Part shown: positions 20,512 to 29,839 of the stretch, piece after piece
How positions within the stretch are numbered: position 1 is the stretch's first letter
Layout of the letters: every line of letters begins with the position of its first letter
Origin: Symsagittifera roscoffensis
Taxonomy: Eukaryota; Xenacoelomorpha; Acoela; Convolutidae
DNA length: 64,000 nt
Direction: 5' to 3'
NCBI RefSeq assembly: GCF_963678635.1
Contig: NC_087068.1
Location: 5,107,079 to 5,171,078 of the forward strand
Made by a program: the position numbers and the translations under genes
The notes under the pieces: model-generated
Told to the model about the DNA's origin: nothing
The model's input: the letters and a program-made list of their open reading frames with translations, nothing else
The model's database searches: none

Positions 20512-21810
20512 TTGGAAGGGTTGGATGGAGACAAAGAGGTTGAATCAGTGATGATAACGGCAACGCCCCCAAGTAAAGACGTGAAGTCTCGCAAGAGGAA
20601 GAGAAAGGTAGAAGGGTGGGGTAGTCCATCGAAGGATGCGGTCTCGAACAAAAACTTGAGAGAGACGGCCCCCATGGTTCTGGCACGATGGAAGACAGCA
20701 GCCTACAAGAGTAGCTACGAACCAAGGAAACTGTTCGAGGTAGAAAGAGAGATGGAGGTTCCCAATAACTCGACAATGGAAGAAGACTTCAAGCCTCAGA
20801 GGACGAAGATGAAACGAGATTCGACGAGCGGGCAGACATGGGAAGTGGACGTCGGCAAAGAATGGGTCTCGAATGAACAACAGGCCACTGGGAAGCAAGT
20901 AACTAGCGATCCTCTCGAGAAGAATAAAACGAGAAACACCTCCCGATCGTGGTGGGTGGCCCTGGAAACATTGAAGGAATTGGAAGACTGCCTAAAGAAG
21001 CTCGACAGTGGAGTGTCACGCAAACGACGCAACTGGGCTACCCAGCAGAAGACTGAGGTTAACAAATTGGAATTGGGGAGCCATCTGAAGAGAACTTGGC
21101 AGAACTTGTTGAGGGATCATTTTGAAGAAGCGATGAGGACATCCTCATCGGCGTCGCCATTGATGGCAAATCCTTTTGTTAGAACAGCAGGACAATTGAT
21201 GTTCGCTTGGAGCCTGGTGGGGATAGAATTGGAAACGCTGACCTCGCACGACAAGAAGTTGGGTGGAAAAAGTCTACAAATATATCAGACATTGATGCAA
21301 CACGTTGCTAGGGATAACTCAGGCTTGAGCCTGGCAAGGAGGAGAGACGCTTCTTGTTTCTTGAGGTGGATGATGTCGGTGATGAATGACAGCACCATCC
21401 TAGCATGTCAACAAAGAGCAATTGGAAGCAAAGCAATGGCAAGGAAAGTCTCAACAGTCATCTTGAATGTATACCAGAGTACTGGGATAGAAAAGGAGGA
21501 TGGTTCCAGGCAGTCTCTAGAGAGCCACAGGAAGTTAGACGAGATACGGAGATTCTATAACAAGAAGTTTGAGGAGAAACACGACGTGCACCGTAACTTG
21601 GCCTCGTCGGGAAAGTACTTGAAACCCAATAAGAAGCGAGAGTACCAGCATGTGTCTGGAGTGATGGGGATGGCGTACAACCCTTTCCTGGACTCGGAAG
21701 CCGGAGGCGCTCACAGAAACTACGAGGTGGCGGAGCTACTAAAGTTCTGGACAGAGAAGATATTGGAAATATACACTGTGGAGAGAGAGAGAGACCTAGC
21801 TTGGGTTTGA
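20512..21810 (+). CDS. Basic accessory ORF, unrecognised, enters the triplicated block
   Basis: Open from TTG 20,512; the first ATG lies about 40 bases later. The N-terminus is basic (KSRKRKRKVEGW), a possible nuclear localisation signal, followed by a charged region and a helical domain (LKRTWQNLLRDHFEEAM, RTAGQLMFAWSLVGIELETL). No family is recognised. Bases from 20,711 on belong to the first of three 1,540-bp tandem units. The frame closes at TGA 21,808, and a good frame continues at once one phase over. Confidence 0.45.
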   Translation: MEGLDGDKEVESVMITATPPSKDVKSRKRKRKVEGWGSPSKDAVSNKNLRETAPMVLARWKTAAYKSSYEPRKLFEVEREMEVPNNSTMEEDFKPQRTKMKRDSTSGQTWEVDVGKEWVSNEQQATGKQVTSDPLEKNKTRNTSRSWWVALETLKELEDCLKKLDSGVSRKRRNWATQQKTEVNKLELGSHLKRTWQNLLRDHFEEAMRTSSSASPLMANPFVRTAGQLMFAWSLVGIELETLTSHDKKLGGKSLQIYQTLMQHVARDNSGLSLARRRDASCFLRWMMSVMNDSTILACQQRAIGSKAMARKVSTVILNVYQSTGIEKEDGSRQSLESHRKLDEIRRFYNKKFEEKHDVHRNLASSGKYLKPNKKREYQHVSGVMGMAYNPFLDSEAGGAHRNYEVAELLKFWTEKILEIYTVERERDLAWV

Positions 21811-22254
21811 TTCTCGAGAAAACACCAGAGGTGATAAGTGTGCCGCGCTCAAGTAAAAGAGTCGAACTGAAGATGGGTAACGGGAATGGCATGTTGGCCA
21901 CGAATCTGGGAGTGGTGTGGAAATTGCTGAGACCCTCCTGGTGTCCACATCCCCATGCGAGCCTGATCGAGGAAGTCACGGAGCGAGTGAGATTAGCACC
22001 AGCGGAGGACGAAGATCACATTGAGCATAGTGCACAGACTGATCCTGCCTCAGGCGAAGGAGTCAAGTGAAGCGACGATTAAACTAGGGTCGGTGAAGAA
22101 AATGGAGCCGGGCAGTTGCCTTGACTCGACGTGTGGAAATTGCGAGCACACATGTGACGGACGGTCATGCGTCAGGATACAGTCCTTCCAAAAAGAAGAT
22201 CTAGTCACCTGGTTTGAAGATATTACCGAGAGGGAGACGAGTGAAATACAGTAG
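21801..22254 (+). pseudogene. Downstream part of the triplicated gene, unit 1
   Basis: Two overlapping open stretches, 21,801-22,070 and 22,021-22,254, continue the previous ORF through two frame changes. The first has MGNGNGMLATNLGVVWKLL. The second holds a small Cys-rich cluster CGNCEHTCDGRSC that might bind a metal. It stops at the first tandem junction. The same pieces recur at 23,341-23,794 and 24,881-25,330. Confidence 0.5.
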
Positions 22255-23350
22255 CTACGAACCAAGGAAACTGTTCGAGGTAGAAAGAGAGATGGAGGTT
22301 CCCAACAACTCGACAATGGAAGAAGACTTCAAGCCTCAGAGGACGAAGATGAAACGAGATTCGACGAGCGGGCAGACATGGGAAGTGGACGTCGGCAAAG
22401 AATGGGTCTCGAATGAACAACAGGCCACTGGGAAGCAAGTAACTAGCGATCCTCTCGAGAAGAATAAAACGAGAAACACCTCCCGACCGTGGTGGGTGGC
22501 CCTGGAAACATTGAAGGAATTGGAAGACTGCCTAAAGAAGCTCGACAGTGGAGTGTCACGCAAACGACGCAACTGGGCTACCCAGCAGAAGACTGAGGTT
22601 AACAAATTGGAATTGGGGATCCATCTGAAGAGAACTTGGCAGAACTTGTTGAGGGATCATTTTGAAGAAGCGATGAGGACATCCTCATCGGCGTCGCCAT
22701 TGATGGCAAATCCTTTTGTTAGAACAGCAGGACAATTGATGTTCGCTTGGAGCCTGGTGGGGATAGAATTGGAAACGCTGACCTCGCACGACAAGAAGTT
22801 GGGTGGAAAAAGTCTACAAATATATCAGACATTGATGCAACACGTTGCTAGGGATAACTCAGGCTTGAGCCTGGCAAGGAGGAGAGACGCTTCTTGTTTC
22901 TTGAGGTGGATGATGTCGGTGATGAATGACAGCACCATCCTAGCATGTCAACAAAGAGCAATTGGAAGCAAAGCAATGGCAAGGAAAGTCTCAACAGTCA
23001 TCTTGAATGTATACCAGAGTACTGGGATAGAAAAGGAGGATGGTTCCAGGCAGTCTCTAGAGAGCCACAGGAAGTTAGACGAGATACCGAGATTCTATAA
23101 CAAGAAGTTTGAGGAGAAACACGACGTGCACCGTAACTTGGCCTCGTCGGGAAAGTACTTGAAACCCAATAAGAAGCGAGAGTACCAGTATGTGTCTGGA
23201 GTGATGGGGATGGCGTACAACCCTTTCCTGGACTCGGAAGCCGGAGGCGCTCACAGAAACTACGAGGTGGCGGAGCTACTAAAGTTCTGGACAGAGAAGA
23301 TATTGGAAATATACACTGTGGAGAGAGAGAGAGACCTAGCTTGGGTTTGA
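22214..23350 (+). pseudogene. Second copy of the helical domain, out of frame at the junction
   Basis: 378 codons, identical in content to residues about 67-432 of the 20,512 ORF except for a few substitutions (Arg to Pro in DEIPRFY, His to Tyr in EYQYVSG, Ser to Ile in LGIHLKR, Ser to Pro in NTSRPWW). The N-terminal codons come from the wrong frame across the junction, so the ORF is a by-product of the duplication. Confidence 0.8.
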
Positions 23351-23753
23351 TTCTCGAGAAAACACCAGAGGTGATAAGTGTGCCGCGCTCAAGTAAAAGA
23401 GTCGAACTGAAGATGGGTAACGGGAATGGCATGTTGGCCACGAATCTGGGAGTGGTGTGGAAATTGCTGAGACCCTCCTGGTGTCCACATCCCCATGCGA
23501 GCCTGATCGAGGAAGTCACGGAGCGAGTGAGATTAGCACCAGCGGAGGACGAAGATCACATTGAGCATAGTGCACAGACTGATCCTGCCTCAGGCGAAGG
23601 AGTCAAGTGAAGCGACGATTAAACTAGGGTCGGTGAAGAAAATGGAGCCGGGCAGTTGCCTTGACTCGACGTGTGGAAATTGCGAGCACACCTGTGTCGG
23701 ACGGTCATGCGTCAGGATACAGTCCTTCCAAAAAGAAGATCTAGTCACCTGGT

Positions 23754-24890
23754 TTGAAGATATTACCGAGAGGGAGACGAGTGAAATACAGTAGCTACGA
23801 ACCAAGGAAACTGTTCGAGGTAGAAAGAGAGATGGAGGTTCCCAATAACTCGACAATGGAAGAAGACTTCAAGCCTCAGAGGACGAAGATGAAACGAGAT
23901 TCGACGAGCGGGCAGACATGGGAAGTGGACGTCGGCAAAGAATGGGTCTCGAATGAACAACAGGCCACTGGGAAGCAAGTAACTAGCGATCCTCTCGAGA
24001 AGAATAAAACGAGAAACACCTCCCGATCGTGGTGGGTGGCCCTGGAAACATTGAAGGAATTGGAAGACTGCCTAAAGAAGCTCGACAGTGGAGTGTCACG
24101 CAAACGACGCAACTGGGCTACCCAGCAGAAGACTGAGGTTAACAAATTGGAATTGGGGAGCCATCTGAAGAGAACTTGGCAGAACTTGTTGAGGGATCAT
24201 TTTGAAGAAGCGATGAGGACATCCTCATCGGCGTCGCCATTGATGGCAAATCCTTTTGTTAGAACAGCAGGACAATTGATGTTCGCTTGGAGCCTGGTGG
24301 GGATAGAATTGGAAACGCTGACCTCGCACGACAAGAAGTTGGGTGGAAAAAGTCTACAAATATATCAGACATTGATGCAACACGTTGCTAGGGATAACTC
24401 AGGCTTGAGCCTGGCAAGGAGGAGAGACGCTTCTTGTTTCTTGAGGTGGATGATGTCGGTGATGAATGACAGCACCATCCTAGCATGTCAACAAAGAGCA
24501 ATTGGAAGCAAAGCAATGGCAAGGAAAGTCTCAACAGTCATCTTGAATGTATACCAGAGTACTGGGATAGAAAAGGAGGATGGTTCCAGGCAGTCTCTAG
24601 AGAGCCACAGGAAGTTAGACGAGATACGGAGATTCTATAACAAGAAGTTTGAGGAGAAACACGACGTGCACCGTAACTTGGCCTCGTCGGGAAAGTACTT
24701 GAAACCCAATAAGAAGCGAGAGTACCAGCATGTGTCTGGAGTGATGGGGATGGCGTACAACCCTTTCCTGGACTCGGAAGCCGGAGGCGCTCACAGAAAC
24801 TACGAGGTGGCGGAGCTACTAAAGTTCTGGACAGAGAAGATATTGGAAATATACACTGTGGAGAGAGAGAGAGACCTAGCTTGGGTTTGA
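23754..24890 (+). pseudogene. Third copy of the helical domain, out of frame at the junction
   Basis: 378 codons, matching unit 1 without the private changes of unit 2. It starts with the same wrong-frame codons as unit 2. It is followed by the third copy of the downstream pieces, of which only the last runs on into unique sequence. Confidence 0.8.
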
Positions 24891-25100
24891 TTCTCGAGAA
24901 AACACCAGAGGTGATAAGTGTGCCGCGCTCAAGTAAAAGAGTCGAACTGAAGATGGGTAACGGGAATGGCATGTTGGCCACGAATCTGGGAGTGGTGTGG
25001 AAATTGCTGAGACCCTCCTGGTGTCCACATCCCCATGCGAGCCTGATCGAGGAAGTCACGGAGCGAGTGAGATTAGCACCAGCGGAGGACGAAGATCACA

Positions 25101-26663
25101 TTGAGCATAGTGCACAGACTGATCCTGCCTCAGGCGAAGGAGTCAAGTGAAGCGACGATTAAACTAGGGTCGGTGAAGAAAATGGAGCCGGGCAGTTGCC
25201 TTGACTCGACGTGTGGAAATTGCGAGCACACCTGTGACGGACGGTCATGCGTCAGGATACAGTCCTTCCAAAAAGAAGATCTAGTCACCTGGTTTGAAGA
25301 TATTACCGAGAGGGAGACGAGTGAAATACAGATAGTGGCTGAGTGTTACGCGAGTACCACGGTAAACTTAGCAACAGCTCTGGGATTCTTCTCGAGAATG
25401 TGCAGTCTCCAGTCACTGGAGAGGCTAGAGTCAGAACACCACTTGGTGACCGCGTTGACTGTGGAGTTATGGCCCGGGGTGTTGCATGTAACCCAGAAAC
25501 ACATCAAGAGCTGGAAGATTGGATTTGAAGCGGAAATGGGATTTCCCATGAGCGAAGCCTATGGTCTGCCTTTAAGTGCGAAGTCCTTAGTGGGGTCAGT
25601 GATGGCCAACCTATGTGGCAGCCACTATCCATTGGACATGGCGATGGTGGAAGTATCCAGCCAAAGGATATTGATAGACAAGGCCTTCTCAGTGCCCAAG
25701 TGCGTAAGACTGGCTCGGATGTCGCATCACTCACACAGGCTGTTGAGGAAAATCCGAGGGACAGTGCCGAAAGAACAGAGGGACGACTTGAGTGAAATCT
25801 GGGGGGAAGAACTTTTGGGTTTGGAAGTTGAAAACACAAGTGACCACGAGAGACAAAGCGTGATCGGAAAACCTATGGGTGGTACTCCAAGCCTGGAAGA
25901 GAACGACGTGATACACGAGAAGATGATGGAACTTGAGCCTCTCCTAGAAGCCTCGGGTGAGCGCAATCTTAAAAGCATTGACCTCACACATGGGGAATGT
26001 CCATGCCACTGTCTGGCACAAACAGTGTGGTACCCGGATCAGGCGAATCTCTGCCTGATCTGGGATGTGGAAGAAATCAGGTCGTTAGGACTGCCCGAAC
26101 ATCAGCAGAAGGTGACCATCTTGGTGGTGAGCACGATGCTGGCTCTAGGATGGATTGAAGAAAATGTAACGAAGTATCGGGAATCGAAGACGCCAACGGC
26201 AGAGTTGATTTACGCTATAGATTACAGCAGGAGACTGGAGTTGTTTGAGACTGCATGCAAGGTATTCGCCATACGGATGGAAGTCAGTCACGTATGGAGC
26301 CGCATAAGGTTCTTTCCTTGGTTTCGAGCGACGTTAACGTCCTGGTTATACATGGTAATGAAGGATCATATGAGGAAATATCAGAAGGAATATCGACAGT
26401 TCCAGGCAGAGATAGGACCGGAGGCTTTCAATAGACCTCTGCTGACCCATCGAAATGCGATCACGACGGGGTGGAAAAAAGTTGGTAGAGTGTCCAGAAA
26501 CAACACCAAGACGAGAGAGTCGATACTAGAGGAAGACTTGGCGAAAAACGTGAGCCTGAGTCTGCACAATTCCTTCTGTTTGAACCGAGAGTCGAGGGTG
26601 AAGAGTTTGCCGAATCAAGCGAAGAGATTGCAGGAGCAAAAGGAAATGAATGCGGTCCTATGA
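25101..26663 (+). CDS. Accessory ORF downstream of the triplication, unrecognised
   Basis: Open from TTG 25,101; the first 77 codons lie in unit 3 and the rest is unique. It carries the Cys cluster CGNCEHTCDGRSC near residue 39. Beyond lie globular segments (ATALGFFSRMCSLQSLERL, GSVMANLCGSHYPLDMAMVE), a second Cys/His patch HGECPCHC, and an aromatic helical region (IRFFPWFRATLTSWLYMVM). The C-terminus is basic. No family is recognised. Length and position fit the 3'-most protein of the element. Confidence 0.45.
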   Translation: MSIVHRLILPQAKESSEATIKLGSVKKMEPGSCLDSTCGNCEHTCDGRSCVRIQSFQKEDLVTWFEDITERETSEIQIVAECYASTTVNLATALGFFSRMCSLQSLERLESEHHLVTALTVELWPGVLHVTQKHIKSWKIGFEAEMGFPMSEAYGLPLSAKSLVGSVMANLCGSHYPLDMAMVEVSSQRILIDKAFSVPKCVRLARMSHHSHRLLRKIRGTVPKEQRDDLSEIWGEELLGLEVENTSDHERQSVIGKPMGGTPSLEENDVIHEKMMELEPLLEASGERNLKSIDLTHGECPCHCLAQTVWYPDQANLCLIWDVEEIRSLGLPEHQQKVTILVVSTMLALGWIEENVTKYRESKTPTAELIYAIDYSRRLELFETACKVFAIRMEVSHVWSRIRFFPWFRATLTSWLYMVMKDHMRKYQKEYRQFQAEIGPEAFNRPLLTHRNAITTGWKKVGRVSRNNTKTRESILEEDLAKNVSLSLHNSFCLNRESRVKSLPNQAKRLQEQKEMNAVL

Positions 26664-26784
26664 ACAGCTGAAAGTCTGGGAAGAGCTCGTGATTAGCTCC
26701 GATGACGAAGAGGCACTGTTGAAGCAGATCACGGTCTCAAATACATCTGGGTCTGGTACCTCGAAGGCAAAGAACGCGAGGTGA
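26659..26784 (+). pseudogene. Frameshifted C-terminus of the last accessory ORF
   Basis: One phase over from the preceding stop there is an open run with YEQLKVWEELVISSDDEE and a basic end (SKAKNAR) closing at TGA 26,782. Its composition matches the acidic and charged tails of the other accessory proteins, so it is probably the original C-terminus after one indel. Confidence 0.4.
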
Positions 26785-27737
26785 GCAGGTGGCTCAATGG
26801 GGAATTCTAGAGTCTTGAGTCTTGAGAGGGAAGGAAAAGGACTCGAGGGTGAACTTGGATGAAATCTAGGTTCACGAAAAAGAAATTTTAACAGAGGAGA
26901 TATGTTACTAGTATGTTATATCTATTATATAAATCAAAATGTTGCATGACAATTTCCTGATTGAATAGGACAAACGAAATTTTAAAATACTAGCTTAAAA
27001 AGCGAAAATTCACAGGTGCAGGTGTGTGCAAATTTTGGTTGCTGTTTAGCGATAGTGTGAAAATTTTACATGGTTGTGAATTTTGGGGTGTAGATAAACT
27101 TAAGTCTGCTGCAAACTTCAGTAAATGACCACTGGCACTGTATCTTGAGTAACACTCGGGTTTCTAGGGATTCACTGACAGACGGCAGCACGCGATGAGG
27201 ACATCGATCTTGAGTCCGGGGAGTATGTGCCAGTCGGTCATATCTGGTAGTTTGACCTTGAGGAACATGAAAATACGTGGTTTTGGAATGAAGTTTTATT
27301 TTTCAAAATTTCGAGTGGAGCCTGTCATGCTCAATTTTCTCGCGACAACTGAAGAAATCAAATATAAAATCAGAACAACCGAAATAAAATTGCGGAAAAG
27401 TTGTCAAATATACACAGTAGGAAATTGCTATTCGCAATTTCCATCGTAGAAAACGAGAGTAGAGCTGTCCTATCTGATATAGGAGACCGAACAAATACAA
27501 GAGCAGAGCAAGAATCAACTGGACCAGAGTGAACCTTCAACGAAAAGGCAGACAACTGAAGTCTCCCAATGGTCCAGATCCAAAACTACATTCTTGCATT
27601 AAAACTTACTTCCTTGGAGCTCATTGAGTTATACTCGAAACTTCTTGAGTTATATTCGATTATATTTATGCTAGAGTCATTAATTAGTTTAATTACTCTG
27701 TTTATCAAGCGTGCTGCTATGATAGTACCCAATTTAG
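26785..27737 (+). other. 3' non-coding part of the large element
   Basis: AT-rich, with no convincing ORF. A purine-rich stretch (GAGAGGGAAGGAAAAGGA, about 26,822-26,840) could be a polypurine tract, but it is far from the next LTR-like sequence. Short ORFs at 27,195 and 27,569 lack any recognisable feature. Confidence 0.4.
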
Positions 27738-28506
27738 TTTTCTCGAGTGCATTTTATGATAAGTATGTTGAGGTAAGGCGAGTTTTAGGTTGATCCATCT
27801 GAAATGGATCAAAGTTCAACTGTCCAACAAAAAAGTAACTTAACGGATTGTTCCGACCCTGTTTTTAAAGGCGTTTGTGTATTTTGCGTATTTTGAGACC
27901 TAAGTATGGGAACGTTCTTATTTTCTAGAGTGGGGGGGTGTTTTGGTAGTGGCCTTTAAGCTGTAATGGGTTCTAGTCTCATGTCGCAAGCGAACCGAAT
28001 TGGCTCCGACCGTTTTTGAGGTAGAAGAACAGATAGTGTCCCTGACTCCTGAGCCAATGGTTATAGGGCCTATTTTTCTTAAGCCTCATATGTGACCGAA
28101 GTAGGCGACTGTTACATCAAATTGGTTTTCTTGAGTGTGTTTTATGATTGTTATGTTGAGGTAAGGAGAGTTTTAGGTTGATCCATCTAAAATGGATCAA
28201 AGTTTCACTGTCTAATAAAAAATAACTGTACGGACTGTTCCGACCCTGTTTTTAGCGGCGTTCGCGTATTTTGGATATTTTGAGACCTAAATATGGGGAC
28301 GTTCTTTTTTTCTAGAGTGGGGGGAGGGGGTACTTTGGTAGTGGCTTTTGGCTGTAACGGGTTTTTAGTCTCATGCCGCAAGTGAACCGAATTGGCTCCG
28401 ACCGTTTTTGAGGTAGAAAAACACAAGAGATAGTGTCCCTGACTCTTGAGCCAATGATTATAGGGCCTATTTTTCTTAAGCCTCATATGTGACCGAAGTA
28501 GGCGAC
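27738..28506 (+). repeat. 388-bp tandem duplication containing segment A
   Basis: The hairpin word TTGATCCATCT occurs at 27,790 and 28,178. The shared unit runs from TTTTCTCGAGTG (or TTTTCTTGAGTG) through GTATGTTGAGGTAAGG and segment A to GGCGACTGTTACAT. The copies differ by substitutions and short indels, so the duplication is not very recent. The second copy leads into the LTR-like repeat R2. Confidence 0.8.
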
Positions 28507-28773
28507 TGTTACATAGTGTTGTTATGGCGCTCCTAGGTGTTTTTACGACATCATGACTACGGAGTCGAACCCACTTGACACAGCTCCGGGCTACATGCCC
28601 ATTCTAGAGTACCGGTGGTACGGTTCAGCGGGAACGTGCAAACCTGCCGGTTGAACCGTGATAGCTTTTTAAGAAAACTCGAGAAAACTTCCTTGTACCT
28701 TTATATTAATTAAATAGTAAACACGTACTATTTTTATAAGACCGATCCTTTCGATCATTTCAGCAATTTAAAA
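28507..28773 (+). repeat. LTR-like repeat, copy R2
   Basis: Begins TGTTACATAG and is collinear with 737-1183, but an internal stretch of about 180 bp with the poly-G and A-rich parts is missing. It could serve as the 3' LTR of the large element and as the 5' LTR of the R2 unit. Confidence 0.55.
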
Positions 28774-29839
28774 TGGTGCCCGAGTGTGGGGCGTTGTTAA
28801 GGTTTTCGGATCGCTTGCAACTTAGCTGGAAGAGGTGACCTGTCGAGTAGGAAAGTGGTTCACAGGGACTTAGCTGGACCATTAAGAGACTTGACTGGAA
28901 CAGGTGACCAGCCAAGTGGGAAAGTGGTGCTGGTGATCAGGTGCAGGACACGTCAAGGAGACAACCAGCACGGAATCAGAACAACAAGAGAGGACGGGGG
29001 TGTTCTCAAGTTGGTCAAACGGGTATCGTTAAAATCCACATTACCTTCTAGGAGATAAGTGTAAAATTGGATAAGCGGAACCCCACTGTTTTGAGGAACG
29101 TTTTTACTCAAGCAGGCCTGGAAACAGGTTCTACGGTTTTCTCTCAAGAGGCTTCGCACCCGGCGCTTAAGGTAACTTTCGGCTTAAGAGGGGGGCTAAA
29201 GAGGGGGGATGTTAGAAGGGGGGCTGGTTAGGTTAAAGGCTGGCGGTTGAAAATAGTAAAAAGGGGGGACACGTTAGAGTAACTAATTGATCGACATCGT
29301 CGATTTAGTTACATTAGAATCTCACACGCGTTGATTATAAGAAGCGGATATCCAAATTTAAGATCGAATTGAGATAGGTACCCTGGTCGGATCGGGTGGG
29401 GGGGGGAACGGACGTAGTCAGTTTTTGTGATACCCCATAAGATCGCTAGCAGGGAGGAGGAAAAAACGTGGCAATCAGGTACCAGACGTTTTTTCAAATA
29501 AAAGGTTGACACAAGTCACCTTTGAATTTTAGGTGGGTTTATTTCTCAGTTTTTATCATTTTTTCCCTGTTTATATTTTCTTGTTTTTGGTTAAAAACTT
29601 TAATCGGTTATGAACAAGGAGGCGATCACAAGACACCCCGAACAAAATGGGTTTCAACTTGCATAAAAATATTAAAAGGGAGATAAATACAGCGGGATTG
29701 GTAATTCAATTTTTTGGCCATTAAGACTGGGTTTTTTGGGAATTTTTTTTACTAGAGCTCAAGTGGTGGTACCAGGTACAGTGGTTCAAGAGTCCCGACA
29801 ACGAAAGAGAAGAGTTCCAACTGTCCCAACACTTAGTAC
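28774..29839 (+). other. Leader of R2
   Basis: Candidate primer site (GGTGCCCGAGTGTGGGG), about two partly decayed 69-bp units, then a leader collinear with 1442-2262 and with 36,550-37,400. It includes a long G run near 29,397-29,405. No gene was seen. Confidence 0.6.

Larger units (their letters stand above)
20711..25330 (+). repeat. Tandem triplication of a 1,540-bp coding segment
   Basis: Units are 20,711-22,250, 22,251-23,790 and 23,791-25,330, each starting GTAGCTACGA and all exactly 1,540 bp. Units 1 and 3 are almost identical. Unit 2 has several private changes, for example AACAACTCG for AATAACTCG, GGGATCCAT for GGGAGCCAT and CAGTATG for CAGCATG. The length is not a multiple of three, so each junction (AAATACA/GTAGC) changes frame and breaks the gene. 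All three share the same two internal frame changes, which therefore predate the duplication. An assembly artefact cannot be excluded. Confidence 0.95.
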
